DNA of 64,000 nt, from assembly GCA_016928575.1 (NCBI GenBank), contig JAFGKK010000131.1, positions 1 through 64,000 of the forward strand, written 5' to 3'. The DNA is from Anaerolineales bacterium (GTDB lineage Bacteria; Chloroflexota; Anaerolineae; Anaerolineales; RBG-16-64-43). The translations under genes and the position numbers were made by a program. Below, in pieces: positions 54,638-63,027 of this stretch. The notes below the pieces were generated by a model, which saw only the letters and a list, made by a program, of their open reading frames with translations, had not been told where the DNA came from and searched no databases. Position 1 is the stretch's first letter, and each line of letters opens with the position of its first letter.

Positions 54638-57028
54638 CTACGCTTCGCCGCGGCATTGCGCGCAGTCCGGCGGGAAATCGTCCCAGGCGAACGATCCGGT
54701 TTGCTGCATCAGAAAGACGGGTGGTTGGTCCCCGGCCGGGATCAGCAGCAGCTCCCCGGCCTCCGCGGCTTTGCGGTAGATCCAGACCAGAACGGTCTCC
54801 GCATCCGCGCTCCACAGCGCGGTGAACGAATCCCGGTAGTCGAGGATCAGGGGCGCTGCGAGCAAGGGGGTTTCCCCCGAACCGTCGGCGGCGGCGGAAA
54901 CCATGCGCACGGCGTATTCCGTCACTTCCATTCCGGCGGGCCGACTCACAAAGTACGCCAGCCTGCCGTCCGGCCGGTGGCACGGCCACCACACGAAGGA
55001 ATCCGAGACCAACGCCGAGGACGCGCCGGCCGCGGAGAGCTTGGCCAAGCCCGGATTCATCCCGCCCATCATCGGATACACCGCGCTGGCGAGCAGGACG
55101 GCTTGGCTGTCGTTTGTCCAGGCCGACATATGGGAATACTCGCCGGAGGCCAGCAGGGCGCCGTCGGCGGAAAGGATTCCGGCTTCGGCCCATTCATAGC
55201 GGCCGATCATCACCAGCAGTTTGGATCCGTCCGGTGACCATGCTCGCGGATAGTATTTGGCGAAGTCCGCGGGGGAGGCGGCGTCGTTGTCCGCGATCAG
55301 CAGTCGATCCTCGCCGCTGACCGGGTCGAAGACGCGGACGCCGTCGAGCGCGTACGCCAGGCGGCCGTCGGGTGAAAACGCCAGGCCTCCCGCGTACCGT
55401 TCGCCGATATCGGCGATCGCGCGCCGCCCCGTTCCGTCCCGGCCGACGAGGATGATTTCCGTCCGGCTGAGAAAGGCGATGGATCCGTCCGCGGCCGAGA
55501 CCGCAAAGGTCCGGACGCCTTCCGTCTCATCGGTGATCTGAGCGAGAGTCGCGCCGTCGGTCTCCATCCGCCAGATCTGCGCCCTACCGCTGCGGTCGGA
55601 AAGGAAATACAGAGGCGAGGGAAGAACGCGCGCTCCTTCGGCCAGCACCTCCACCGAGGCGGAAAGCGTCAGCGGCAGGCCGTCCCCTGCGGGCACGGCG
55701 CGCCCGGTGTTGTCGAACAGCACCCAGGATCCGGAATGGCTTCCGGAGGCCGCCGGCGCGACGAGCGGCAGCGCCATGTCGACGGAATCCCCGGGCTGGA
55801 TGGCGCCGGAAACCGGCAAGTAGGCCGCGCCGCTCATGGTTGCCCCCCCGCCGAACCGCAATCCGTACCCGGCCGGAGGCCAGGCGCATGCGCCGCTGTT
55901 GCGGACTCGCCACACTTTGGTGAATTCCTGCGGGCCGGTGAAGCGGGTGCCGGCCGGAATGGTCACATGCGCGGCGAATTCCCCCTCCGGCGCGCAAACT
56001 CCGTAATCGGTTCCCGCCGGCGTCCGGCGCCAAGTCGGCCAGCGGTCGGTCGTCCGGTTGTTGGTCAGCCGCAGTTCGCCGCTTCCGTCGGCGTTGACGA
56101 GGTAGATCTCGTAGTTGCCGTCGTTGGCTTCGTGGCGGGTGGAAGTGTAGGCGATCTGATTCCCGTCCGGGGACCAGGCCGGATCAAATTCGCTGGCATC
56201 GTCGGAGGTGACGCGCACCAATCCGCTGCCGTCGGCGTTCATCCGGTAAATGTCCCCTTGTCCGACCGCCTCCGTCCGACTCCTGCCGGAGAAGGCGATC
56301 TGCAGGCTGTCCGGCGACCAAGCGGCTCCGGACTCATCGGCGTCGGGGGTGTTCGTCAGGCGGGTCAGGCCGGTTCCGTCCGGATGGATCTTGTACAGGT
56401 CTTTCACCTGCTTGGCAGTGTCTTCGTAGTAGGAAAAGGCGATCCAGGCTCCGTCGGGCGACCAGGCCAGGTCGGTTGCGCGCTGGGGAATTCCTGGAAT
56501 TTGCGCCGGGGGCGATCCGAACAGGTCCGCCGTGTATGCCGTCCAATTTCCGGTCTCATGGGTCGAGACGAACGCCACGCGGCTGCCGTCCGGAGACCAA
56601 GTCGGGCCGTCGGCAAATCCATGGAACACCTCGGCGGGCGCGGATCCGGCGGGCCGGCCGCCTTCCATCCGGACCTCCATCACCGCGATTCCGCCGCCGT
56701 CCATCGAGATTTCCTCGCGCATCGCCAATCTGCCCCCGTCCGGCGAAAAGACGGGCCGGTAATACTCGCCCGGATATCCGGCGGTGAGGCTGCTCACGTT
56801 CCCGGTTTGCAGATCCATCAGCACCACCTGCGAATCCCCCGTAAAGGTGGAGGAGCCAAAGGCGATCTGTCCGGGCGGATTGGGAACGGGCGTCGGCGTG
56901 GGCGATGCGGTCTGGATCGGCGCGGGCGTCGAGGCGCCCGGTGTGGCGAGCGGCGAGCGCGGACCGCAGGCGAAGACGGCCGCCAGAAGGATCGTCAGGA
57001 TGGTGGCTTTGCGCGTGGATTGGGACAT
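54638..57028 (-). CDS. TolB-like beta-propeller lipoprotein with NBR1-type Ig domain
   Basis: 796 residues. Lipobox A-V-F-A-C near residue 21 and a Thr/Pro/Ala linker, then a first propeller (about 50-335) of PD40 repeats with recurring F-S-P-D-G and W-S-P-D-G-x. An NBR1-like Ig domain (about 345-445) follows with F-T-K-V-W-R-V-R-N-S-G-A-C-A-W, a frequent feature of Chloroflexi surface proteins (from memory). A second PD40 propeller runs to the end. It is extracytoplasmic and tethered to the membrane. Start ATG 57028 is two bases after the radical SAM stop, so the two are co-translated. Confidence 0.88.
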   Translation of the reverse strand: MSQSTRKATILTILLAAVFACGPRSPLATPGASTPAPIQTASPTPTPVPNPPGQIAFGSSTFTGDSQVVLMDLQTGNVSSLTAGYPGEYYRPVFSPDGGRLAMREEISMDGGGIAVMEVRMEGGRPAGSAPAEVFHGFADGPTWSPDGSRVAFVSTHETGNWTAYTADLFGSPPAQIPGIPQRATDLAWSPDGAWIAFSYYEDTAKQVKDLYKIHPDGTGLTRLTNTPDADESGAAWSPDSLQIAFSGRSRTEAVGQGDIYRMNADGSGLVRVTSDDASEFDPAWSPDGNQIAYTSTRHEANDGNYEIYLVNADGSGELRLTNNRTTDRWPTWRRTPAGTDYGVCAPEGEFAAHVTIPAGTRFTGPQEFTKVWRVRNSGACAWPPAGYGLRFGGGATMSGAAYLPVSGAIQPGDSVDMALPLVAPAASGSHSGSWVLFDNTGRAVPAGDGLPLTLSASVEVLAEGARVLPSPLYFLSDRSGRAQIWRMETDGATLAQITDETEGVRTFAVSAADGSIAFLSRTEIILVGRDGTGRRAIADIGERYAGGLAFSPDGRLAYALDGVRVFDPVSGEDRLLIADNDAASPADFAKYYPRAWSPDGSKLLVMIGRYEWAEAGILSADGALLASGEYSHMSAWTNDSQAVLLASAVYPMMGGMNPGLAKLSAAGASSALVSDSFVWWPCHRPDGRLAYFVSRPAGMEVTEYAVRMVSAAADGSGETPLLAAPLILDYRDSFTALWSADAETVLVWIYRKAAEAGELLLIPAGDQPPVFLMQQTGSFAWDDFPPDCAQCRGEA

Positions 57029-57030
57029 GG

Positions 57031-58374
57031 TCAGGATTCCTCCGGACCGCGGTTTTCGAATTGTAGCGGACATCCCCCGCCGCACTCGGCCAGCAGAATG
57101 CAGGATTTGCATTTGGCGGGTACGTTGCGCCGTTCGCGCAAGGAACGGGCGAGGTCGTGGTTCCAGATCGCAGGCCACTCGTCGCGCAGGAGGTTTCCCA
57201 ACGGATGGTAATAGGATTGGCACGGCAGAACGCCGCCGTCGGGTTCGACGCACATGTTGTAGAGCGCGGCGGTGCAGCCCTTCACGCCCAACCCGCTCTG
57301 CACGGGATCCAGCCGGCAATACGCCGTCGGCGTGTACCAGATCAGACGCTGGCCGGCCGCGTCGGTGAACCGGCGGGCGATTGCGAGCAGGGGCGCCAGC
57401 TCCTCCTCCTGTAATCCGGTTCCGACGGTCGCGCCCCGGCCGGAGTGGATCAGGCCGTTCAGACCGACCGTCGGAACGCGCATTTCGGCGAGCCATTCCA
57501 GCGTCGCTTCCAACGTGGGGGTGTTGGCGCGCAAGAGGGTGGTGTTGGTCATCACGAACAGACGGGTCTCCAGAGCGTTGCGCAATCCGGCGGCGGTCTG
57601 CGCCCACGCCCCGCGTTTGCCGACGACGGAATCATGAACGGCTTCGGAGGAGCTTTCGAGGGTGATCTGGACGTGGTCGAGTCCCGCGTCGACCAGGGAA
57701 TTCAGAAATTCCCGGTCGGCCAGCCGCCGGCCGTTGGTGTTCAAACCGGTGATCTGCCCTTTGCGCTCGGCGTACGCGACGAGCTCCGCCAGGTCTTCGC
57801 GCAGCGTCGGTTCGCCCCCGGTGAAGACGACGTGGGGAATCCCGAGATCCCACAGCCGGTCGATCATCCGCCGCCAATCGGCGGCGGGAAGTTCGGGAAA
57901 GGTCCGCGGGCGGGCGTTGTAGCAGTGGGCGCAGTCGTTCTGGCAGCGGTAGGTGAGCGCCAGATCCATCCGGTAGGGAGCCGAGGGGGTGTGGCTGAAC
58001 GGGGCGCGGATATCGAGTTCCATGTCGCACACCGGGCAAGGGCCGCCGGGGCGGGTGAGCGCATCCACCTGGGCGGCGATTTCGGCGAAATCGGCCCGCG
58101 CCCTCCAGCGGGGGATGCGGTACTCGCCGGCGAGTGTTCTGGCAGCCGCCTCAGGGGCGGTACCTTCGAGCGCCAGGTAGGCCATCTGGGCGGCGGTGGG
58201 ATTGAGGTGGAGGATCCGGGCGGCGTCAACCACCAACGTGCCGTGGCCGTCGGAATCCACCCGCAGGTGCGAACGGCTGCGGCCGGCGGTTTCCCGCCTT
58301 TCATAATGATACAGCCCAGGCGCGGGCAGGGAGGGCGTTTCCGTTTTCGGGCGGAAGAATCGCATGGCCTTCAT
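57031..58374 (-). CDS. PqqD-domain radical SAM/SPASM peptide-modifying enzyme
   Basis: 447 residues. An N-terminal PqqD-like (RiPP recognition element) domain (about 30-110), a C113-x2-C116 pair, the radical SAM triad C144-x3-C148-x2-C151, G-G-E-P at 186-189, and a SPASM domain with C353, C367, C375, C385, C422, C425, C431 and C435. SPASM enzymes with a fused RRE modify ribosomally made peptides (established for several classes). The DUF2207 protein encoded just upstream, whose tail is Cys-rich, is the obvious candidate substrate. Start 58374 is a Met with a second Met three codons on. Confidence 0.93.
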   Translation of the reverse strand: MKAMRFFRPKTETPSLPAPGLYHYERRETAGRSRSHLRVDSDGHGTLVVDAARILHLNPTAAQMAYLALEGTAPEAAARTLAGEYRIPRWRARADFAEIAAQVDALTRPGGPCPVCDMELDIRAPFSHTPSAPYRMDLALTYRCQNDCAHCYNARPRTFPELPAADWRRMIDRLWDLGIPHVVFTGGEPTLREDLAELVAYAERKGQITGLNTNGRRLADREFLNSLVDAGLDHVQITLESSSEAVHDSVVGKRGAWAQTAAGLRNALETRLFVMTNTTLLRANTPTLEATLEWLAEMRVPTVGLNGLIHSGRGATVGTGLQEEELAPLLAIARRFTDAAGQRLIWYTPTAYCRLDPVQSGLGVKGCTAALYNMCVEPDGGVLPCQSYYHPLGNLLRDEWPAIWNHDLARSLRERRNVPAKCKSCILLAECGGGCPLQFENRGPEES

Positions 58375-58461
58375 CCCATCAAACTGAGTCGCCGTGCGCG
58401 CCAGCGGGTGCGGATTTCCGCAGTGCGGGCGGGGAGTCTCCTCGGCTCCCTCCGGGCGGGG

Positions 58462-60159
58462 CTAACGCCCGCCTCCGGCGCAGGCGCAGGCGCAACCGGC
58501 GCAAGCGCAGGCGCACGCACAACTGTGGCCGCCGCCGCCCCCGCCCCCGCTTCGCCAGCCTCCGCCGCTGGAAGAGGACACCGGAAGGGGATTGGTTTTC
58601 GCGGTCACCCGGCCCGTGAAACCGGTCAGGTCGCCGATGACGTTCCGGGAGAAGGATTGCACGCCGCCGACGACGGATGCGGCGAAATCGGCGCCGGGCA
58701 GGCGCGGAAGGGAGATTGATCCGCCCCGCGTCGGGCTGAAGGACGGTGCGGCAGCGCCGCGGCCGGCGCCGCCGCCGACGGAAGGATCATAGCGGCCCCA
58801 CCACACCGGCACGAACACCGGACCGCGGCTGAAGATCTCGCGCGAGCGGCCGTCGAAGTCGCGGTCGAGCATCGTCCATTCGAGGTTTTCATCGATCGCC
58901 TGGGCTTTCACTTCCGGGGTGCCGGCCGCGGCGACCTGCTGCCAGGCTTTCTCGGCGATGCTCTTGTAGTAGTCGATCGTCTCTTTGCGCGAGAAGCCTT
59001 TCATCTTCTCCTGCAGGCTTTTAATCAGATTGATGATCACCTGCTGCAGGGTTTTCGGGCGCGTGGCTTTGTTTGAAGATTCAAACGCGCCGAGGAAATC
59101 CGTTTCGTAGGGGTGCAACCCAGCGGGTTTCGGTTCGGTGTTTTTCAATTCCAGCGGGTCGCGGCTGGTGACGGTGACCGCATTCTTCTTCACCAAGCCG
59201 AAGAGGATCATCGTCAAAACCCGGTCGAGCGGTTGTTCCATCAGCAGGGCGGCTTCGACCGCCGTCAGGCCGCGTTTGATCCCGTGGCCTTCGATGGAAA
59301 TTTTCGGCGGCAGGTACTGCTTTTTGCGCTGGTTTTCGGACCAGGCGCCCAGAATTCCCAGGCCGACGATGAAGGCCACCACCCCAAAAATGCAGCTGCA
59401 CGGCGCCAGGGCTTCCAGGTAGGGCCCGATGGATTGGAAGAACCGCTCGAAACTGGATTGGCGGACGATTGCGCTTTCCGGAACGACGGCGGCGGGGAAC
59501 GAAGCGCCGAATTTGTATTGGCTGTAGCCGTTGGCGTTCGGACTGCGCCAGCGGTATGCAACCCGGCCCTCTTCGTCGAGGTAGGTTTCCGGTTCCTCGG
59601 CCCCCGGCCAGTTGGAGCTCGGCCGGTGGTAGCGCGGATCGTCGGGGCCAACCCCGAGGGGTAGGTGATAGACCACCGTCAGATCGGTGGAGCCGTGGAC
59701 GAAGGAAGCGTCGAACCAGGTCGGGGAAAACACCGCGCTGGCGTAGCTCGAATCCTCGTCGTCGGGATACAGCACCCCCCGCACCCGACCGATGCGCACG
59801 CGCACGGTCCCGCTCTGGCCGGCGCGGATGCTGGCGCCGCCCAGACCAAGTGCCACGCCCGGTTTAACGTACGGCGAGGGTTCGATGTCGGAGATCAGGC
59901 GGCCGTCTACGTCGGCCGTCACACTGGTGAGATCGTAGTTTTCGTTGGGGACGCCGACGTCGATGAAGTCGATCGCGTCGGCGCCCGAATCGTTCTGGAA
60001 GACAAAAGTGTATTCGATGGCCAAGCTTCCGTCGTTGTTCCAATAGGAGTGGACCTCCTCCCGGGGCAGGGAGAAGGAATAGTTTTGGGCGGTTGCGCGC
60101 GCCGGGACGGCCAGCGCCGGAAGGAGCAAGAGGAGGGATGCCAGAATTTTGTTCTTCAT
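58462..60159 (-). CDS. DUF2207 membrane protein with alternating Cys-Ala tail
   Basis: 565 residues. Signal peptide (1-24), a ~210-residue extracytoplasmic beta domain of DUF2207 type (about 25-240), a membrane helix (about 253-273), then a ~290-residue cytoplasmic part with a helical region and a Gly-rich stretch (about 530-544). It ends CACACACAGCACACAGGGR: seven Cys at 547, 549, 551, 553, 556, 558 and 560, alternating with Ala. DUF2207 proteins often end in Gly-rich tails; regular Cys alternation is unusual. Encoded 87 bases upstream of the radical SAM gene, so substrate status is likely but unproven. Confidence 0.88.
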   Translation of the reverse strand: MKNKILASLLLLLPALAVPARATAQNYSFSLPREEVHSYWNNDGSLAIEYTFVFQNDSGADAIDFIDVGVPNENYDLTSVTADVDGRLISDIEPSPYVKPGVALGLGGASIRAGQSGTVRVRIGRVRGVLYPDDEDSSYASAVFSPTWFDASFVHGSTDLTVVYHLPLGVGPDDPRYHRPSSNWPGAEEPETYLDEEGRVAYRWRSPNANGYSQYKFGASFPAAVVPESAIVRQSSFERFFQSIGPYLEALAPCSCIFGVVAFIVGLGILGAWSENQRKKQYLPPKISIEGHGIKRGLTAVEAALLMEQPLDRVLTMILFGLVKKNAVTVTSRDPLELKNTEPKPAGLHPYETDFLGAFESSNKATRPKTLQQVIINLIKSLQEKMKGFSRKETIDYYKSIAEKAWQQVAAAGTPEVKAQAIDENLEWTMLDRDFDGRSREIFSRGPVFVPVWWGRYDPSVGGGAGRGAAAPSFSPTRGGSISLPRLPGADFAASVVGGVQSFSRNVIGDLTGFTGRVTAKTNPLPVSSSSGGGWRSGGGGGGGHSCACACACAGCACACAGGGR

Positions 60160-60232
60160 GGATGACGCTCCGCATGAATGGCGTATCCGGATCGGCTCCG
60201 GCCGCGATGCCCGGCCGTTCCCGCCGGGAAAT

Positions 60233-60598
60233 TCACCACTTGGGCTCTTCGGCCAGTTGGTAGGAGGTGTGGCAGTATGGGCACGTCACCACCGGCGCCC
60301 CCGCCACCATCTTGATCGCATCGGCGGTCAGCGCGCCTCCGCAGGATTTGCACTTTAACGTATCAAGGTTGATGTTGGCGGGCAGGTCGATCTTCAGTGT
60401 GACGTTGTCGGCCGGTTTGGGTGCGCCCGGCTTCCAGGACGCGAGCACGATCAGCCCCATGCCGATGGCCACGCTGACCCCGCCAACGCAGATCCACTCG
60501 GGCTGCGAGGTTTCGCCGAATGCGCCCCAAATGAACAGCACGCCGAAGAGGATCAGAATGGCCGCCGCGATGAAACCAAGGATCCGCAATGAATTCAT
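60233..60598 (-). CDS. Zinc-ribbon membrane protein
   Basis: 121 residues. Two N-terminal helices (about 5-27 and 37-58), then a C-terminal zinc ribbon with C-K-S-C-G-G and C-P-Y-C. Start at 60598 (M-N-S-L-R); the longer frame is rejected because it lacks a ribosome site. First gene of the minus-strand run, 73 bases before the DUF2207 gene. Confidence 0.82.
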   Translation of the reverse strand: MNSLRILGFIAAAILILFGVLFIWGAFGETSQPEWICVGGVSVAIGMGLIVLASWKPGAPKPADNVTLKIDLPANINLDTLKCKSCGGALTADAIKMVAGAPVVTCPYCHTSYQLAEEPKW

Positions 60599-60620
60599 GG
60601 TCACCTCTCGTTGGATCCGA

Positions 60621-60649
60621 AGTGTAGCATGAGGCCCGGCGGGAAGCAA
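60621..60649 (-). promoter_or_regulatory. Promoter of the radical SAM operon
   Basis: Minus-strand TTGCTT (60644-60649), 17 bases, extended -10 TGC-TACACT (60621-60629), giving a short leader before the zinc-ribbon ATG at 60598. Confidence 0.55.
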
Positions 60650-61615
60650 CTTCCCGTCCGCCGGGCATGGGTCGCGGCCCGCGCAGAGCCCCGGGCGGAT
60701 GATCGCCTGGATCATAGGAATATACGCAGCTTTTTCCACTTATGATACGGCACGGCGTTGCCTGGAATCCGAAACGATGAATCTTGGTCTTTTATGCGCC
60801 CTTCCGCGAAAATGGCCGATCAGGTCTATGCATAAATGCATGCCTAACGCGGAGCAGGACTCAGGCAGTTGTCCGGAGGAGAGGCTTTCTTTCGCAGGCA
60901 ACGGATCTTCCTCTCCTGGGGCTGGCCCAACGCCTGCTGAGATCCTCGGGGGATTCTTTTGGGGAGAGCGCAAGCGCCATCGCCTTGCCCGTATCCCGGC
61001 GGATTGGGCAGATCCGTTTGGGCGGCTGCAGGATGATGTCGGCGGACGGGCTGCCGGCCCGGTCGGCAAGGTCGTAATGCCCGGAGGAGATTAAAGGCAA
61101 CTGCTCACCCCGATGCAAGAATTATATAAACGGCCGGAAAAACCACTTTTCGTTTCCCCCTCATCCCATCCTTCTCCCAGCCCATCTCTCAAGATTGATG
61201 GCTTCAAATAATTGCATCCTTTTTTCCGCTGTTATGGGGCTGGGAGAAGGTGCCCGAAGGGCGGATGAGGGGGAGGGTGAGGAGATACGATTAAAAATCC
61301 TTACGCCGTAACCGGCAGAGACAGAAAATAGGGGCTTTGGCGCACCAAGGCATTGATCGCGCGTTTTTTCAGTCCCCTCGAGGATCTACGAAGGAACGGA
61401 ATGATCTCAATCGGGCACCCCTCTTCAACCGCAATCGCCGGGACGGCCTGGTCGAGCTTTTTCGCGTTGTCACCCTGGCGGTGAGGGGGGGCGGGCGCCT
61501 CTCCCATGGCCCAAGGGGAGCATACCGGCCGCCGCCGGCGGAAACCCTCCGGGATTTCGGGGGGGGCGCGGATGAAGGAATTCCCGGCTCCCGGCTTTTC
61601 AGTCTAGAGGGTCTT
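60650..61615. other. Non-coding or decayed region
   Basis: No gene I can support. A minus-strand frame of 85 codons (60861-61118) lacks a recognisable domain and a ribosome site. The C/T-armed palindrome at 61.2 kb lies here. Plus-strand frames from 61337 are shadows of the PAS gene. Confidence 0.5.
61155..61275. repeat. Long-range C/T-armed inverted repeat
   Basis: CCCCCTCATCCCATCC and CCTTCTCCCAGCCC face complements GGGCTGGGAGAAGG and GGATGAGGGGG about 60 bases further on. A similar CCCTCATCC word occurs at 62.69 kb. Confidence 0.75.
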
Positions 61616-61972
61616 TTACTCGCGCTTGAAGTTCGGCAGGATCGGGGGAACCTCGAAGGAAATTTCCACCAGGCCGGCGAACACGCCGCCGCGGTACCAG
61701 GGGGATTGGTGGATGAGTCTTTTCACGCCTGCTTTTTCGGTGGTGTAGGTGTTGGCGGTCCGGTCCCGCATCAGGGAGCGGATTTTTTCCTGCGCCTTCG
61801 GCGGATGGCAATCGAACAGGTTCGAGCCGATCAACGCCCGCCCGCCGTGTTTGGCCAGCAGCTGTTCGGCGGCGGAGTTCATATAGGTGATGATCCCCTC
61901 GGCGTCGCAGACGGTCACGGCGGCGGGGAGCGCGGAAAAGGTTTCCAGGGCGGATTTTTCCAAATCGGCCAT
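61616..61972 (-). CDS. Single-PAS-domain protein
   Basis: 118 residues from ATG 61972 behind GAAAGGG. One PAS domain fills it: P-A-A-V-T-V-C-D-A-E-G-I-I-T-Y-M-N and C-terminal E-K-A-G-V-K-R-L-I-H-Q-S-P-W with V-E-I-S-F-E-V-P. Resembles the small free-standing PAS proteins that bind ligands or cofactors with no output domain. No heme- or FAD-binding residues can be assigned. No neighbour on the same strand. Confidence 0.85.
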   Translation of the reverse strand: MADLEKSALETFSALPAAVTVCDAEGIITYMNSAAEQLLAKHGGRALIGSNLFDCHPPKAQEKIRSLMRDRTANTYTTEKAGVKRLIHQSPWYRGGVFAGLVEISFEVPPILPNFKRE

Positions 61973-62971
61973 CCGTTTTTTTCCCTTTCGAGAGATCATT
62001 GTAAAAACGGGAGCAGCAAACCGCACGCGGATGGGATTCCGGGCGGCTTGAGCAAGGTTGGCGCTTTCGGGCTGACAATACCCGGGGCTAGGCAATGTTC
62101 TCAAGCCAGGGATATCTGTCCTTGTGCTTGCTAAAGGGATCAGATCCTGGAGGGCGGGATGTGGAAAACCTGCTTCCAAAGATTTTACTCCCAATTCGGG
62201 AAAAGCGGCCTTTCCCAACTCGTGCGGGTCAGCCAAAAAGCTTTCCCTGAATCGTCCCGGGGAAAGAAGACAGAAGCAACTCTGGAAAGAGATTCCGAAT
62301 GGCGTTTTGGCTTATCCTTTTACGATCCGCGTTTAGGAAAAATCCGCGGATTGCGGCGATTAGGTTTTGTAAGACGGTCCATCCTCGAAGCGGGCAATTT
62401 CTTCTGCAAAACACGCATAAGGTAAAAGGAATTCCATTTTCGTGTTTTTCGACACCCCGTGTCCTATACGGCGAGCAAGACCATTTCGAATCGGGGACGA
62501 TATTGGTTTCATGATCGAGAGGGGGCCTCGAGAAAGTTAACCGGAATCGAGGAGCGGGCCATTATCGATCCGGCGCTCTCGGGGTACGGTTGGAGGCAAG
62601 CCTTGCGGCGTTTAGAAAGAAAGTTCGAGAGAAACCTTTAAAGCGGTTGCTCAAGCCGCTTTTTTAATAACTTCCCTCCCTCCCCCTCATCCGCCCTCAT
62701 CCCGCTTCCCCTCAGTTTATTCGGGACAGGCTTTCCGGGACAGGTTCGGGCATCTTTCGCGGAACTGCGCCGGGGCCGGTAAGCCAGTCCCGCAACAGCG
62801 GACAAGCATGACATTTTTCGAGGCCGTCGATCTTAAGAGACGAGTTGGGGAAATTTTCACGGAATGCAGAACGGCCGGACGCGATGTGGGGTGTATCTTT
62901 TTTTCGGCCTTTATTTTTTGCATTGGGTGGAGAAGGGTTTTTATTAACCCGCAAATAGCGGCGCGGCGCAG
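61973..62971. other. Non-coding region
   Basis: No gene supported. It contains a terminator-like hairpin AAAGCGG/CCGCTTT followed by TTTTTT at 62640-62665 and the C/T-rich word at 62.69 kb. A plus-strand frame at 62459-62641 ends just before that hairpin but has no recognisable domain. Confidence 0.45.
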
Positions 62972-63009
62972 AAAAAAGACTCTCGTCGCTGCGACGAGAG
63001 TCTTTTTTT
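62972..63009. terminator. Bidirectional terminator of the RCC1 gene
   Basis: Near-perfect 18-bp inverted repeat with arms starting AAAAAAGACTCTCGTCGC, flanked by A6 and T7, 20 bases after the RCC1 stop. Confidence 0.9.
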
Positions 63010-63027
63010 CGTAAAAAGACGGGTAAT

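Noticed and set aside
60861-61118. 85-codon minus-strand frame in the 60.7-61.6 kb spacer
   Set aside because: No domain, no ribosome site, not part of a codon-usage pattern like its neighbours.
62459-62641. 60-codon plus-strand frame before a hairpin
   Set aside because: No recognisable homology. The A/T-richer composition hints at decayed DNA but nothing can be identified, including any transposase.
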